From Kosakonia oryziphila (GTDB taxonomy: Bacteria > Pseudomonadota > Gammaproteobacteria > Enterobacterales > Enterobacteriaceae): a DNA stretch of 63,976 nt. This document shows positions 52,648 through 63,799 of this stretch, in pieces (position 1 is the first letter of the stretch; every line of letters starts with the position of its first letter). The translations under genes and the position numbers were made by a program. Location of the stretch: positions 1 to 63,976 of the forward strand of contig NZ_FMBC01000029.1 of NCBI RefSeq assembly GCF_900094795.1. The letters run 5' to 3'. The notes under the pieces are model-generated. The model was given only the letters and a program-made list of their open reading frames with translations. It was not told where the DNA came from and did no database searches.

Positions 52648-55600
52648 TTAGTCGGCATCGTAGCCTAAATTTGCGGACAGCCAACGCTCAACCTCTGACA
52701 CTGACATGCCTTTACGCCGCGCATAATCCTCCACCTGATCGCGCTGAATTTGCGCGACGGCGAAATACTTGCTCTCCGGATGGCTAAAATACCAGCCGGA
52801 AACCGAGGCGCCCGGCCACATGGCATAAGATTCTGTCAGCTTCATACCGGTATGTTTTTCCACATCCAGTAACTGCCAGATGGTGCCTTTTTCGGTATGT
52901 TCCGGGCATGCAGGGTAGCCCGGTGCGGGGCGAATCCCCTGGTAGTTCTCGCGGATTAGCTCTTCATTGTTGAGGTTTTCATTTAGCGCATAACCCCAGT
53001 ACACTTTACGCACCCGCTCATGCAGGTATTCGGCAAACGCCTCTGCAAGGCGATCGGCCACCGCTTTCACCATAATTTTATTGTAATCATCATGTGCGGC
53101 ATCATAAGCCTCTGCCAGCGCGTCTTCTTCCAGCCCGCCGGTCACAGCAAAAGCGCCGATGTAGTCTGCTTTTCCGCTCAGTTTCGGCGCAACAAAATCG
53201 GCCAGGCAGTAGTTGGCGAAACCGGTTTTTTCGGTCTGCTGACGCAGATGGCAACCGACCGTCAGCACCTGCGTGCGGGTTTCATCACGGTAGATTTCTA
53301 TGTCATCACCGACGCGGTTTGCCGGAAACAACCCGACCACACCGCGCGGGTTAAGCCGCTTTTCCGCACTCAGCATATCGAGCATCTCGTTCGCATCCTT
53401 AAACAGACGCTTCGCCTCTTCGCCCACCACCTCATCTTCCAGAATGCGCGGATACTTGCCCGCCAGCGACCAAGTCATAAAGAACGGCGTCCAGTCGATA
53501 TAGTTGCGCAGCGTCTCGATGCTGGCCGCGACCTCATGCACGCCGGGGCGATGCGCCACCGGCGGTGTATAACTCGTCCAGTCGAAAGCCAGATCGTTTT
53601 CCCGTGCAGCCTGCAAGGTTACCGGCGGTGTACGCGGTTTTTTGCGCGCGTGCTGAATGCGCACCGTTTCATACTCTTTTCGTGTGCGGGCGACAAACTC
53701 ATCGCGCTGGGTGTCCGACAGCAGTGACGACACGACACCCACTGTGCGTGAGGCGTTCTGCACATAGATCGTCGGCCCGCTGTAGTTTTGCTCGATTTTA
53801 ACTGCCGTGTGCGCTTTCGAGGTGGTCGCGCCGCCAATCAGCAGCGGAATGGTGAACCCCTGGCGTTCCATCTCTTTAGCCACGTTGACCATCTCATCGA
53901 GCGACGGCGTAATCAGCCCGGAAAGGCCAATCAGGTCAGCGTTCACTTCGCGGGCGGTTTTCAGGATTTTGTCGGCCGGCACCATTACACCAAGATCGAC
54001 GATTTCGTAGTTATTGCACTGCAACACCACGCCGACGATGTTTTTGCCGATATCATGCACATCGCCTTTCACTGTGGCGATCACCATCTTGCCGTTGCTT
54101 TTGCCCTGCTCTTTGCTGGCTTCGATATACGGCTCCAGGTAAGCTACCGCCTGCTTCATCACGCGGGCGGATTTAACTACCTGCGGCAGGAACATCTTAC
54201 CTTCGCCGAACAGATCGCCGACTACGTTCATACCGTCCATCAGCGGCCCTTCGATCACCTCGATCGGGCGAGCGGCTTGCTGACGGGCTTCTTCGGTATC
54301 CTGCTCAATAAATTCGGTAATACCTTTCACCAACGAATATTCGAGGCGCTTTTTCACATCCCAGCTACGCCACTCGGCCAGTTGCGCCTGTGCGCCATTA
54401 TCCGCACCTTTACTGCCGCGATATTTTTCGGCCAGATCAAGCATGCGCTCAGTGGCATCGTCACGACGGTTAAGAATCACATCCTCAACGCCATCGCGCA
54501 GCTCGGCGGGTAGATCGTCATAAATCGCCAACTGACCGGCGTTTACGATCCCCATGTCCATACCGTTGCGAATAGCGTAATAAAGGAAGACGGCGTGAAT
54601 CGCTTCACGCACCGGATCGTTACCGCGGAAGGAGAAGGAGACGTTCGATACACCGCCGGAGATCAGCGCATGCGGCAGCTCGCGTTTGATATCTTCACAG
54701 GCGCCGATAAAGTCCTGCGCATAGTTGTTGTGCTCTTCAATCCCGGTCGCCACCGCGAAGATATTTGGGTCGAAGATAATGTCTTCCGGCGGGAATCCTA
54801 CCTCTTCGGTGAGGATTTTATAGGCGCGGCGGCAAATGTCGATTTTGCGCGCGCGGGTATCCGCCTGACCCACTTCATCAAAGGCCATCACCACCACCGC
54901 CGCGCCGTAACGGCGCACGCGTTTCGCGTGATGGATAAACGGCTCAACCCCTTCTTTCATAGAGATGGAGTTAACAATGCCTTTGCCCTGGATGCATTTC
55001 AGTCCTTTTTCAATCACCTCCCACTTCGAGGAGTCGATCATGATCGGCACACGGGCGATGTCCGGTTCACCAGCGATCAGATTGAGGAAGCGCACCATCG
55101 CCGCTTCGGCATCAAGCATCCCCTCATCCATGTTGATATCGATGATCTGCGCGCCGCTTTCCACCTGCTGGCGCGCCACGTCGAGCGCTTCGTTGTATTT
55201 TTCTTCTTTGATCAGACGCTTGAATTTGGCCGAGCCGGTAACGTTAGTTCGTTCGCCGACGTTTACAAACAGGCTGTCGTCGCCGATATTCAACGGCTCA
55301 AGCCCGGAAAGGCGGCAAGCCACCGGGATTTCCGGCAGTTTACGCGGTGACAGCCCGGCAACAGCGTTGCTCATGGCAGCGATATGTTCCGGCGTGGTGC
55401 CGCAGCAACCACCGACGATATTCAGGAACCCGGCCTCCGCCCACTCGCGGATCTGCGTCGCCATGGTAGCGGCATCCAGATCGTACTCGCCAAAGGCATT
55501 CGGCAGACCGGCGTTCGGGTGCGCGGTAACGTAACATTCAGCAATGCGCGACAATTCCTGCACGTACTGGCGCAGTTCGTCTGGCCCCAGCGCGCAGTTA

Positions 55601-56334
55601 AGGCCGAAAGTAAGCGCATCGGCATGGCGCAGCGAGTTGTAAAATGCCTCTGTCGTCTGGCCGGAGAGCGTACGACCGGACGCATCGGTAATAGTGCCGG
55701 AAATCATGATCGGCAGTTCAATACCCAACGCATCAAATTCTTCTTTAACAGCAAAGATCGCCGCTTTGGCGTTAAGCGTATCGAACACCGTTTCGATTAG
55801 GATCAGGTCGGCACCGCCTTCCACCAGCGCTTTGGTTGATTCGCGGTAGGCCTCCACCAGTTGATCGAAGGAGATATTACGAAACGCCGGATCGTTGACA
55901 TTCGGGGAAATGGAGGCAGTGCGGTTAGTCGGGCCAAGCACTCCAGCCACATAGCGTGGTTTCTCCGGCGTTTGTGCTGTCCATTTATCGGCGCAGGCGC
56001 GGGCCAGTTTCGCTGCGGCAAAGTTGATTTCCGCCGACAGGGATTCCATCTGGTAATCCGCCATGGCGATGGTCGTCGAGTTAAAAGTGTTGGTTTCGAT
56101 GATATCCGCGCCCGCAGCAAAATAGGCGTCATGAATGGCGGTGATTACATCCGGCTTGCTGAGCACCAGCAAGTCGTTGTTTCCTTTCAGATCGCATGGC
56201 CAGTCGGCAAAGCGCTCGCCGCGAAAATCCTGCTCGCTCAGACGATAGCTCTGGATCATGGTACCCATACCACCGTCCAGAACCAGAATGCGTTCATTTA
56301 ATTGCTGTTGTAGTTGTTCAACTTTGCTGCTCAC
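52648..56334 (-). CDS. metH: Cobalamin-dependent methionine synthase
   Basis: It transfers a methyl group from methyltetrahydrofolate to homocysteine through methylcobalamin. GTG 56334 gives [21 protein letters not shown] and 1228 residues (E. coli 1227). The four modules are visible: homocysteine domain with zinc cysteines in [17 protein letters not shown]; folate domain from about 355 ([20 protein letters not shown]); B12 domain 650-895 with the cobalt-binding histidine in [17 protein letters not shown]; and AdoMet reactivation domain from 897 with [15 protein letters not shown]. It is divergent from iclR. Confidence 0.97.
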   Translation of the reverse strand: MSSKVEQLQQQLNERILVLDGGMGTMIQSYRLSEQDFRGERFADWPCDLKGNNDLLVLSKPDVITAIHDAYFAAGADIIETNTFNSTTIAMADYQMESLSAEINFAAAKLARACADKWTAQTPEKPRYVAGVLGPTNRTASISPNVNDPAFRNISFDQLVEAYRESTKALVEGGADLILIETVFDTLNAKAAIFAVKEEFDALGIELPIMISGTITDASGRTLSGQTTEAFYNSLRHADALTFGLNCALGPDELRQYVQELSRIAECYVTAHPNAGLPNAFGEYDLDAATMATQIREWAEAGFLNIVGGCCGTTPEHIAAMSNAVAGLSPRKLPEIPVACRLSGLEPLNIGDDSLFVNVGERTNVTGSAKFKRLIKEEKYNEALDVARQQVESGAQIIDINMDEGMLDAEAAMVRFLNLIAGEPDIARVPIMIDSSKWEVIEKGLKCIQGKGIVNSISMKEGVEPFIHHAKRVRRYGAAVVVMAFDEVGQADTRARKIDICRRAYKILTEEVGFPPEDIIFDPNIFAVATGIEEHNNYAQDFIGACEDIKRELPHALISGGVSNVSFSFRGNDPVREAIHAVFLYYAIRNGMDMGIVNAGQLAIYDDLPAELRDGVEDVILNRRDDATERMLDLAEKYRGSKGADNGAQAQLAEWRSWDVKKRLEYSLVKGITEFIEQDTEEARQQAARPIEVIEGPLMDGMNVVGDLFGEGKMFLPQVVKSARVMKQAVAYLEPYIEASKEQGKSNGKMVIATVKGDVHDIGKNIVGVVLQCNNYEIVDLGVMVPADKILKTAREVNADLIGLSGLITPSLDEMVNVAKEMERQGFTIPLLIGGATTSKAHTAVKIEQNYSGPTIYVQNASRTVGVVSSLLSDTQRDEFVARTRKEYETVRIQHARKKPRTPPVTLQAARENDLAFDWTSYTPPVAHRPGVHEVAASIETLRNYIDWTPFFMTWSLAGKYPRILEDEVVGEEAKRLFKDANEMLDMLSAEKRLNPRGVVGLFPANRVGDDIEIYRDETRTQVLTVGCHLRQQTEKTGFANYCLADFVAPKLSGKADYIGAFAVTGGLEEDALAEAYDAAHDDYNKIMVKAVADRLAEAFAEYLHERVRKVYWGYALNENLNNEELIRENYQGIRPAPGYPACPEHTEKGTIWQLLDVEKHTGMKLTESYAMWPGASVSGWYFSHPESKYFAVAQIQRDQVEDYARRKGMSVSEVERWLSANLGYDAD

Positions 56335-56490
56335 ACGTGCTCCCGACAAGGCTCAATCAGGCCAAAAGGCCAGCAAAACATACTGGCACAAAGTGGCAGA
56401 ACGGAAAAGCGGCAGTGAGTTAACATGAGAGATGTTCAGCTTCACTCATCCGATCAGTATGCCACGGAGTTACGTTATACTCTGTTAAAA

Positions 56491-56505
56491 CGAAAATGAT
56501 TTCCA
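56491..56505. promoter_or_regulatory. IclR operator in front of iclR
   Basis: CGAAAATGATTTCCA matches the palindromic IclR box TGGAAATNATTTCCA in 13 of 15 positions, including a perfect right half. It overlaps the likely iclR promoter (GTTATACTCTGTTAAAAC just upstream) and fits autorepression. Confidence 0.75.
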
Positions 56506-56529
56506 CGATACAGAAAAAGGAGCCAGCCG

Positions 56530-57354
56530 ATGGTCGCTTCCGTTCCCGCAAAACGTGGCAGAAAAGCCACCGCGCCAGCCGCTCCGGCCGGCGGACAAGT
56601 CCAGTCATTAACCCGTGGCCTGAAACTGCTGGAATGGATCGCAGAATCCCACGGCAGCATTGCGCTAACGGAACTGGCGCAACAGGCCGGTTTGCCCAAT
56701 TCCACCACCCATCGACTGCTTACTACCATGCAGCAACTGGGCTTTGTCCGTCAGGTTGGCGAGTTGGGTCACTGGGCGGTAGGCGCACATGCTTTTATTG
56801 TCGGCAGCAGCTTTCTGCAAAGCCGCAACCTGATGGCGATTGTGCATCCCATTCTGCGTAAACTGATGGAAGAGTCAGGTGAGACGGTTAATCTTGCCGT
56901 GCTGGATAAAAGCGATCATCAGGCAATTATTATCGATCAGGTGCAGTGTACCCAGTTAATGCGAATGTCCGCGCCCATTGGCGGCAAGCTGCCAATGCAC
57001 GCCTCCGGCGCAGGTAAGGCCTTTTTAGCACGGCTGGATGATGAGCAGGTCGGTAATCTGCTGCACCGCCAGGGGCTGCACGCCTATACCCACGCGACGC
57101 TGGTTTCGCCAGTGCATCTGAAAGAGGATCTCGCCCAGACGCGTAAGCGCGGCTACTCTTTTGACGATGAAGAACATGCGCTGGGTCTACGCTGCGTTGC
57201 CGCTTGTATTTATGATGAACACGGCGAGCCATTCGCGGCGATCTCTATCTCCGGGCCAATATCGCGTATGACAGATGACCGCGTGACCGAACTGGGCGCA
57301 ATGGTCATTCGCGGCGCAAAAGAGGTGACGCAGGCCTACGGAGGAATGCGTTAA
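56530..57354 (+). CDS. iclR: Acetate operon repressor IclR
   Basis: The repressor of aceBAK and of its own gene. 274 residues as in E. coli. The N-terminal winged helix is QSLTRGLKLLEWIAESHGSI and QQAGLPNSTTHRLLTTMQQ, followed by the effector-binding domain (APIGGKLPMHASGAGKAFLA, LRCVAACIYDEHGEPFAAIS) that senses glyoxylate/pyruvate. AAAGGAGCC precedes the ATG. It is convergent with aceK. Confidence 0.97.
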   Translation: MVASVPAKRGRKATAPAAPAGGQVQSLTRGLKLLEWIAESHGSIALTELAQQAGLPNSTTHRLLTTMQQLGFVRQVGELGHWAVGAHAFIVGSSFLQSRNLMAIVHPILRKLMEESGETVNLAVLDKSDHQAIIIDQVQCTQLMRMSAPIGGKLPMHASGAGKAFLARLDDEQVGNLLHRQGLHAYTHATLVSPVHLKEDLAQTRKRGYSFDDEEHALGLRCVAACIYDEHGEPFAAISISGPISRMTDDRVTELGAMVIRGAKEVTQAYGGMR

Positions 57355-57405
57355 TTACCTTCACTATTATCTCTTTATCCACTGAATAAACGCTGCAACT
57401 TATTT

Positions 57406-57447
57406 ATCTCCCCTGTGACAGGCATCATCTCAACTCATAGGGGAGAT
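57406..57447. repeat. Stem-loop between iclR and aceK
   Basis: ATCTCCCCT (57406-57414) pairs with AGGGGAGAT (57439-57447) between the convergent genes. No T run follows on either strand. The remainder of the gap is unremarkable. Confidence 0.55.
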
Positions 57448-57517
57448 CATCTCCAGCTATTCTTCCGCTATGCCGCTTATAGCGCGTAGCAATTCAACCT
57501 GCACGCCCACTTAACGT

Positions 57518-59266
57518 TCAGCCCGCTTGCCGTAAGGTGCCAGCGCCGAAACGTATGCTGAAGCGTTGACGCTTACGGTAGGCATAAACATCTTCCACAT
57601 GTCCCTGCCGGATGCGTTCCTGTAACCCTCGCCAGTAGTCGGCGCGCAGTAAATCGGCGTGCATCTCCTCAAACAACGGGCCAATTTCTGGATCGGCGCA
57701 CAGCCAGTGACGAAACTCCTGCGGAAAAACATCGCCGGGTGCCACGCTGTACCAGGGTTCAGCGCTCAACTCATCTTCCGGGTAGCGTGGAGGCGGAATA
57801 TCGCGAAAATTCACCTCCGTCATATAGCAAATTTCATCGTAGTCGTAGAACACGACGCGGCCATGACGGGTGACGCCAAAGTTCTTGAACAGCATATCGC
57901 CGGGGAAGATATTGGCGGCGGCAAGCTGGCGGATGGCGTTGCCGTACTCTTCCACTGCATCACGCAGTTGCTGGCCTTTGACCTGCTCAAACCAGATGTT
58001 CAGCGGCACCATGCGCCGCTCAATGTAGAGATGGCTGATGGCGATACTGTCGCCGAGATCGGTGATTTTGCCTGGCGCCTGTTCCAGCAGTAATGTCATC
58101 AGCGCGGGGGCGATTTGCCTTTTTTCCAGCACAAAATTTTCAAACTCCTGCGTATCGGCCATGCGTCCGACGCGATCGTGCTCTTTGACCAACTGGTAAC
58201 AGGCGCGAACATGTGCCGCACTCATCTCTTTTTGCGGAGGAAAGACGTCTTTAATGACTTTAAACACCCGGTCAAACCCCGGTAGCGTAAAGACCAGCAT
58301 CACCATGCCGCGAATGCCCGGCGCTTCAATAAACTGCTCATTGCTGGCGCGGATGTAGTTCAGGTATTCGCGATAACTTTCGGTTTTGCCGTGCTTCTGG
58401 CAGCCAATCGCCATATACAATTCGGCGGTGGTTTTACCCGGCAGGATCTCCCGCAGCCACTCCACTGTCGCGGCAGGCAGCGGCGCATAGACCATAAAAT
58501 AGGATCGGGCAAAACCAAACACGATGCTGGCTTCAGCAGGCGTGGTCAGGCAGGTATCGACAAACAGTTCGCCTTCATCGGTGCGGTGGATTGGCAGCAA
58601 AAAGGGCAGCGTTGCCAGCGGGGTGACGAGTTTGCCAACCAGCCAAGCTGCCTTATTGCGATAAAACAATTCATTTGCCACTTGCAGATGCGATTTCGCC
58701 AGACCTTCGTGGCCGAAAGCCTCCTGCAAATGTGCAGTGATATAACCGATATCGCGCGTTTTATCCTGCCACGGCAGGCGCAGCGGTAAATCCGTCAGCA
58801 CTTTATTGAGTAACGCCTCCCAGCCGCGTTCCGGCCAAAAATCTTTCGCCAGCGGGCGCGGGATGGTGCGAAAGCGGCGCTCCGGCTGTGAGCTAAAGAT
58901 AAATAAGCGCTCCGGCGTTAATGATCGGTGATCGAACAAGCGGCAGTAGACCGAATTGAAAAAACTTTCGGCAATCTCAAAGCGGGGGTAATCCGGTAGC
59001 AACCGGGTGTAATGCTCTTTAACCCGCAACAGAAACGCCGCGTCGGGGCTTTGGCTGTCGGTAATGCAGCGTAACTGCTCCACTACGAGGCCAACATGAT
59101 GGTCATAAAGATGAATGCGCTGCTTCATCGCCTGCTGCACAGCCTGCCAGTCCGCCTGTTCAAAACGCTGCTGGGCACCGGATGTGACCTCCAGGAAGCG
59201 CCCATATTGCGCATCGAAGCCTTGCAGAATGGTTTGTGCAATCAGTAGTTCCAGGCCACGCGACAT
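57518..59266 (-). CDS. aceK: Isocitrate dehydrogenase kinase/phosphatase
   Basis: It switches isocitrate dehydrogenase on and off by reversible phosphorylation, so that isocitrate can enter the glyoxylate bypass. 582 residues (E. coli 578). The N-terminal half is the AceK regulatory domain; the kinase part has [20 protein letters not shown] with the ATP loop (about residue 318), VFKVIKD with the ATP lysine, and [20 protein letters not shown] as the catalytic/metal segment. It is the last gene of aceBAK, separated from aceA by REP-like stems. Confidence 0.96.
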   Translation of the reverse strand: MSRGLELLIAQTILQGFDAQYGRFLEVTSGAQQRFEQADWQAVQQAMKQRIHLYDHHVGLVVEQLRCITDSQSPDAAFLLRVKEHYTRLLPDYPRFEIAESFFNSVYCRLFDHRSLTPERLFIFSSQPERRFRTIPRPLAKDFWPERGWEALLNKVLTDLPLRLPWQDKTRDIGYITAHLQEAFGHEGLAKSHLQVANELFYRNKAAWLVGKLVTPLATLPFLLPIHRTDEGELFVDTCLTTPAEASIVFGFARSYFMVYAPLPAATVEWLREILPGKTTAELYMAIGCQKHGKTESYREYLNYIRASNEQFIEAPGIRGMVMLVFTLPGFDRVFKVIKDVFPPQKEMSAAHVRACYQLVKEHDRVGRMADTQEFENFVLEKRQIAPALMTLLLEQAPGKITDLGDSIAISHLYIERRMVPLNIWFEQVKGQQLRDAVEEYGNAIRQLAAANIFPGDMLFKNFGVTRHGRVVFYDYDEICYMTEVNFRDIPPPRYPEDELSAEPWYSVAPGDVFPQEFRHWLCADPEIGPLFEEMHADLLRADYWRGLQERIRQGHVEDVYAYRKRQRFSIRFGAGTLRQAG

Positions 59267-59293
59267 CTTTTGTCCTCATGTCGGGCAGAGTGT

Positions 59294-59355
59294 TGCCGGA
59301 GAGCGTTATCCGGCAGACGAGGGGCCGCAAACCCGGCAGCTTTTGCCTGCCGGGT
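59294..59355. repeat. REP-like stems between aceA and aceK
   Basis: Two palindromes, TGCCGGA (59294-59300) / TCCGGCA (59309-59315) and ACCCGGCAG (59331-59339) / CTGCCGGGT (59347-59355), lie in the 97-bp gap. In E. coli the same gap has REP sequences thought to lower aceK expression relative to aceA; the same is expected here. Confidence 0.75.
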
Positions 59356-59363
59356 ATCGCCAA

Positions 59364-60668
59364 TCAGAACTGCGCTTCTTCGGTCGAGCCTGTCAACGCG
59401 GTCACCGAAGAGGTACCGCCCTGAATAATGGTGGTGACCCTGTCGAAGTAGCCCGTGCCAACTTCCTGCTGGTGAGAAACGAAGGTGTAACCCTCTTTGC
59501 CTGCGGCGAATTCCGGCTGCTGTACCTTCTCGACATAGTGTTTCATCCCTTCGCCCTGCGCATAGGCGTGCGCCAGGTCGAACATGTTGAACCACATGCT
59601 GTGAATACCGGCGAGGGTAATGAACTGGAATTTATACCCCATGTCCGACAGCTCCTGCTGGAAGCGGGCGATGGTGCTGTCGTCGAGATTCTTTTTCCAG
59701 TTGAACGATGGCGAGCAGTTGTAGGCCAGCAGTTTGCCAGGGAATTTTGCATGGATCGCATCGGCAAACCGGCGTGCCAGCTTAAGGTCTGGCGTCGAGG
59801 TTTCGCACCACACCAAATCGGCATACGGTGCGTAAGCCAGGCCGCGGCTGATAGCCTGCTCAATCCCGGCATTTGTGCGGTAGAAACCTTCGTTGGTGCG
59901 CTCGCCGGTAATAAAGGCGCTGTCATAGGGATCGCAATCGGAGGTGATCAGATCGGCTGCATCTGCATCGGTACGTGCCACCAACAGCGTCGGAACGCCC
60001 AGCACATCCGCAGCGAGACGCGCAGCTACCAGTTTCTGCACCGCTTCCTGTGTCGGTACCAGCACTTTGCCGCCCATATGCCCGCATTTTTTCACCGACG
60101 CGAGCTGATCTTCAAAGTGAACGGCAGCAGCACCGGCCTCAATCATCGATTTCATCAGTTCAAAGGCATTAAGCACGCCGCCAAAACCGGCTTCGGCATC
60201 CGCCACGATTGGCAGGAAATAGTCTACAAAACGCGGATCGCCCGGTTCAATACCGGAAGCCCACTGGATCTGATCGGCGCGACGGAAGGTATTGTTAATC
60301 CGTTCGACCACCGACGGTACCGAATTCGCCGGATAGAGCGACTGATCCGGATACATGCTTGATGCCAGGTTAGCATCTGCGGCGACCTGCCAGCCGGAGA
60401 GGTAAATTGCTTCGATCCCCGCTTTCGCCTGTTGTAAGGCCTGACCACCGGTCAGCGCGCCAAGGCTATTGATGTAACCTTTTTTCGATTCGCCATGCAG
60501 CAGCCGCCACATTTTGGCCGCGCCCAGTTGCGCCAGCGTACATTCCGGATTGACCGAACCGCGTAATTTCACCACCTCTTCCGCGCTATATGGGCGGCGG
60601 ATGCCTTCCCAGCGCGGTTGCTTCCACTCTTTTTGTAATTCTTCGATTTGTTGGGTACGAGTTTTCAT
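59364..60668 (-). CDS. aceA: Isocitrate lyase
   Basis: The glyoxylate-bypass enzyme that splits isocitrate into glyoxylate and succinate. ATG 60668 gives [20 protein letters not shown] and 434 residues as in E. coli. The catalytic cysteine is in [20 protein letters not shown] (about residue 195); VSGWQ-type and [20 protein letters not shown] blocks are present, and the C-terminus ends STEEAQF. It lies between aceB (34 bp upstream) and aceK. Confidence 0.97.
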   Translation of the reverse strand: MKTRTQQIEELQKEWKQPRWEGIRRPYSAEEVVKLRGSVNPECTLAQLGAAKMWRLLHGESKKGYINSLGALTGGQALQQAKAGIEAIYLSGWQVAADANLASSMYPDQSLYPANSVPSVVERINNTFRRADQIQWASGIEPGDPRFVDYFLPIVADAEAGFGGVLNAFELMKSMIEAGAAAVHFEDQLASVKKCGHMGGKVLVPTQEAVQKLVAARLAADVLGVPTLLVARTDADAADLITSDCDPYDSAFITGERTNEGFYRTNAGIEQAISRGLAYAPYADLVWCETSTPDLKLARRFADAIHAKFPGKLLAYNCSPSFNWKKNLDDSTIARFQQELSDMGYKFQFITLAGIHSMWFNMFDLAHAYAQGEGMKHYVEKVQQPEFAAGKEGYTFVSHQQEVGTGYFDRVTTIIQGGTSSVTALTGSTEEAQF

Positions 60669-60702
60669 ATGCGGATGCTCCATAGGGTGTCAGGTTGGTG
60701 AA

Positions 60703-62304
60703 TTAAGCAAGTAAGCGATAGCCGGGCAACGTCAGGAAGTCGATCAGCTCATCAGAGGTGGTGATCTGCTCCATCAGCCGAGCTGCGTCGTCAAAACGAC
60801 CGCTGCTGAATCGTTGCTCGCCCAGCTCGTCCTGAATAACCAGCATCTCTTCGGCCAGCATCTGGCGGAACAGCGTTTTGGTCACCGGTTTGCCGTTGCT
60901 GAGCGTCTTTTCGTGGTGGATCCACTGCCAGATAGAGGTGCGGGAGATTTCGGCGGTGGCGGCATCTTCCATCAGCCCGTAAATCGGTACGCAGCCATTG
61001 CCGGAGATCCACGCTTCGATGTATTGCACCGCCACGCGAATATTGGCACGCATACCCTCTTCGGTGCGTTCACCTTCACACGGCGCCAGCAGTTGCTCTG
61101 CGGTGATTGGGGCATCGTCTTTACGGCTGATAAACAATTGGTTTTTATTATCGCCGAGCGCGGCGTTGAACACGTCCATCACTGTATCGCCAAGGCCCGG
61201 GTGAGCAATCCAGGTACCGTCATGACCGTTACGCGCTTCGAGTTCTTTGTCGGCTTTCACTTTATTCAGTACCCAGTTGTTGCGTTCGGCATCTTTACTG
61301 GGAATAAACGCCGCCATACCGCCCATAGCGAATGCGCCGCGGCGATGACAGGTTTTGATTAACAGGCGGGAATAGGCGCTGAGGAAAGGCTTATCCATGG
61401 TGACCACCTGGCGATCCGGTAAAACCCGATCCGGATAGTTTTTCAGAGTTTTGATATAGCTGAAGATATAATCCCAGCGTCCGCAGTTTAGCCCGACAAT
61501 ATGATCGCGCAGCGCGTGCAGGATTTCGTCCATCTGAAACACAGCAGGCAGCGTTTCAATCAGCAGCGTCGCTTTAATGGTGCCGCGCGGCAAATTAAAC
61601 CGGTCTTCGGTATAACTGAATACCTCACTCCACCAGGCCGCTTCTTGCCAGGACTGGGTTTTCGGCAGATAAAAATAGGGACCACTACCTTTGGCGAGCA
61701 GGTTTTTATGGTTATGAAAGAAGTAGAGTGCAAAGTCGAACAGGCTGCCGGGGATCGCTTCACCACGCCAGGTCACATGCTTTTCTGGCAGATGTAAGCC
61801 GCGCACGCGGCAGACCAGAACCGCTGGATTGGGCTTTAGCTGATAAATCTTGCCAGCCTCATTGGTATAGCTGATGGTGCCGTTGACCGCATCGCGCAAG
61901 TTAATCTGCCCATCGATCACTTTGTCCCAGTTCGGCGCCAGCGAATCTTCAAAATCCGCCATGAAAACTTTGACATTGGCATTCAGCGCATTGATGACCA
62001 TTTTGCGTTCCACCGGCCCGGTGATCTCCACGCGGCGGTCGAGCAGATCTTCCGGTACTCCACGAATCGTCCAGTCAGATTCACGAATGGAAGCTGTTTC
62101 CGAAATAAATCCAGGCAACGTACCGGCATCAATTTGTTGCTGTTGGCGCTGACGCGCTGCCAGTAGCTGATTACGTTTTGGCGTAAAACGTGTCACCAGC
62201 TCGCTCAGAAACTCTACTGCCTCCGGAGTAAGTATCTGCCTCTCCTGTTCGCCATACGGCTGGGTAAAGGCCAGTTCATCGATTGTTGTTGCCTGTTGTG
62301 TCAT
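60703..62304 (-). CDS. aceB: Malate synthase A
   Basis: It condenses glyoxylate with acetyl-CoA to malate. ATG 62304 gives MTQQATTIDELAFTQPYGEQ and 533 residues, as in E. coli; the open frame to 62421 crosses the promoter and is not used. Signatures are KVFMADFEDSLAPNWDKVID, the catalytic GTIKATLLIETLPAVFQMDE and CGRWDYIFSYIKTLKNYPDR, and NDGTWIAHPG-type ARNGHDGTWIAHPGLG. It is the first gene of aceBAK and controlled by IclR. Confidence 0.97.
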   Translation of the reverse strand: MTQQATTIDELAFTQPYGEQERQILTPEAVEFLSELVTRFTPKRNQLLAARQRQQQQIDAGTLPGFISETASIRESDWTIRGVPEDLLDRRVEITGPVERKMVINALNANVKVFMADFEDSLAPNWDKVIDGQINLRDAVNGTISYTNEAGKIYQLKPNPAVLVCRVRGLHLPEKHVTWRGEAIPGSLFDFALYFFHNHKNLLAKGSGPYFYLPKTQSWQEAAWWSEVFSYTEDRFNLPRGTIKATLLIETLPAVFQMDEILHALRDHIVGLNCGRWDYIFSYIKTLKNYPDRVLPDRQVVTMDKPFLSAYSRLLIKTCHRRGAFAMGGMAAFIPSKDAERNNWVLNKVKADKELEARNGHDGTWIAHPGLGDTVMDVFNAALGDNKNQLFISRKDDAPITAEQLLAPCEGERTEEGMRANIRVAVQYIEAWISGNGCVPIYGLMEDAATAEISRTSIWQWIHHEKTLSNGKPVTKTLFRQMLAEEMLVIQDELGEQRFSSGRFDDAARLMEQITTSDELIDFLTLPGYRLLA

Positions 62305-62505
62305 GGTGCGATTCCTCTTTTTTGCAGCAAAGTCATTTCCCAATGCTGACGAAGATCGTTTGTGCAGTTTTCGTTCAGCAGGATCAATCCTGGCGAATAA
62401 ATTTTCCAAAATCAAAAACAATTTCCATTTTATAATGAAAAAGTAAATAACTAACTGATAACAATGAAGTTATAGTTTTATTATGTTGAGAAGTGATTTT
62501 CGGAA
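62305..62505 (-). promoter_or_regulatory. aceBAK promoter region with IclR operator
   Basis: CAAAAACAATTTCCA (62413-62427; on the minus strand TGGAAATTGTTTTTG) has one perfect half of the IclR box TGGAAATNATTTCCA. The context AAAATGGAAATTGTTTTTGA is as I remember it from the E. coli aceB operator. The promoter should lie between it and aceB. The rest of the interval is AT-rich and otherwise featureless. Confidence 0.75.
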
Positions 62506-62529
62506 ATAAAAAAAGCGCCCGAAGGCGCC
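62506..62529 (-). terminator. Terminator after metA
   Basis: On the minus strand GGCGCC-TTCG-GGCGC is followed by TTTTTTTAT, 21 bp after the metA stop. Confidence 0.88.
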
Positions 62530-62550
62530 TGGTATGTAGGGCTGAAACGC

Positions 62551-63480
62551 TTAATCCAGCGTCGGATTCATGTGGCGCAGATCGTATGGCGTGATCTGGT
62601 AGACGTAGTAGTTGAGCCAGTTGATGAACAGCAGGTTGCCATGGCTGCGCCAGGAGGCGCGCGGTTTATTCTGCGAATCGCCTTGCGGGAAATAGTTATG
62701 CGGCAGTTCAGGACTGAGGCCAGCTTCCACATCGCGGAAATATTCATTCGCCAGCGTGTTAGCATCGTATTCCGGGTGTCCGGTTACAAAAGCAATACGT
62801 TTATCTTTGCTGGCAAACAGGTAGGCATCGCCCTCTTCTGTTTCGGCCAAAATCTCCAGATCCGTGTAGTCGCGGATCAGTGCCGCCGGGAAATCCGCAT
62901 AGCGGGAGTGCGGAGCAAGGAAGACATCATCAAAACCGCGTGTCAGCAGCGCGTGGGGATGAAGGATGTGGTGCTCATACACACCGGAGAGCTTTTCACT
63001 GCGGGTCTGCTTGGGAATGCCATAAAGAATATTGAGTGCGGCCTGTACTGCCCAACAGACAAACAGCGTTGAGGTAACGTGATCTTTCGCCCACTCCAGT
63101 ACCTGCTCGATCTGCGGCCAGTAGGCAACATCGTTAAACTCAACCAGACCCAGCGGCGCGCCGGTAACAATCAGGCCATCGTAGTTTTCGTGGCTGATTT
63201 CATCAAAATTACAGTAAAAGGTATTCAGGTGCTCAGCTGGCGTATTGCGCGACTCGCGGGAATCGATGCGCAGCAGGCGCACATCAACCTGTAGCGGTGA
63301 GTTGGACAGCAGACGCAGAAACTGGTTTTCTGTCTCAATCTTCTTTGGCATCAGGTTCAGGATCAATACCTTCAGGGGACGGATCTCCTGAACTGTCGCG
63401 CGCGAAGTCGTCATTACAAAGACGTTCTCGTCACGCAAGAAATTGACGGCTGGCAGCTCGTCCTGCACCCGAATCGGCAT
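62551..63480 (-). CDS. metA: Homoserine O-succinyltransferase
   Basis: The first committed step of methionine synthesis, transferring succinyl from succinyl-CoA to homoserine. 309 residues as in E. coli. The catalytic cysteine is in [20 protein letters not shown] (about residue 142), the catalytic histidine and glutamate in [20 protein letters not shown]. Start [20 protein letters not shown]. Control by MetJ is indicated by Met boxes upstream; in E. coli the protein is heat-labile. Confidence 0.97.
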   Translation of the reverse strand: MPIRVQDELPAVNFLRDENVFVMTTSRATVQEIRPLKVLILNLMPKKIETENQFLRLLSNSPLQVDVRLLRIDSRESRNTPAEHLNTFYCNFDEISHENYDGLIVTGAPLGLVEFNDVAYWPQIEQVLEWAKDHVTSTLFVCWAVQAALNILYGIPKQTRSEKLSGVYEHHILHPHALLTRGFDDVFLAPHSRYADFPAALIRDYTDLEILAETEEGDAYLFASKDKRIAFVTGHPEYDANTLANEYFRDVEAGLSPELPHNYFPQGDSQNKPRASWRSHGNLLFINWLNYYVYQITPYDLRHMNPTLD

Positions 63481-63498
63481 AACTTATATCCTCACTGC

Positions 63499-63522
63499 AT
63501 ACGTTTAAACGTTTAGACATCC
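63499..63522 (-). promoter_or_regulatory. Tandem Met boxes (MetJ operator) of metA
   Basis: Three adjoining 8-bp units resemble the Met box AGACGTCT: on the minus strand GGATGTCT, AAACGTTT, AAACGTAT. They lie 19-42 bp upstream of the metA start, where MetJ with S-adenosylmethionine would block transcription. Confidence 0.8.
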
Positions 63523-63640
63523 AGATAGCCGAAGATACCCAGGAATCAGCAAAATGTCGAGTCCGCAAGTGAAAGGTGAGAAAGTTTCACGTCATGGTTC
63601 GTCTATGCAATGATTTTAGATTTTTTGTCGTGCAGAATGC

Positions 63641-63669
63641 AAAAAGGCCATCCTTACGGATGGCCTTTT
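63641..63669 (-). terminator. rRNA operon terminator
   Basis: AAAGGCCATCC-GTAA-GGATGGCC forms a strong stem on the minus strand and is followed by TTTTTGC. It stands 11 bp after the 5S gene. Confidence 0.93.
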
Positions 63670-63679
63670 CACGGGTTTG

Positions 63680-63799
63680 ATGCCTGGCAGTTCCCTACTC
63701 TCGCATGGGGAGACCCCACACTACCATCGGCGCTACGGCGTTTCACTTCTGAGTTCGGCATGGGGTCAGGTGGGACCACCGCGCTAGTGCCGCCAGGCA
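63680..63799 (-). rRNA. rrf: 5S ribosomal RNA
   Basis: The minus strand reads TGCCTGGCGGCACTAGCGCG at its 5' end, contains CCATGCCGAACTCAGAAGTG and GGGTCTCCCCATGCGAGAGT, and ends CTGCCAGGCAT. Ends pair as in all enterobacterial 5S genes and the length is 120 nt. It is the last gene of an rRNA operon whose 16S and 23S genes lie beyond the right edge. Confidence 0.97.

Noticed and set aside
53788-55800. Several frames of 138-251 codons antisense to metH
   Set aside because: All are inside the intact metH gene and contain repeated shadow-like F/H/R-rich sequence without motifs.
59115-60362. 415-codon open frame antisense to aceK/aceA
   Set aside because: It crosses the aceA-aceK boundary on the opposite strand, shows low-complexity composition and no recognisable domain.
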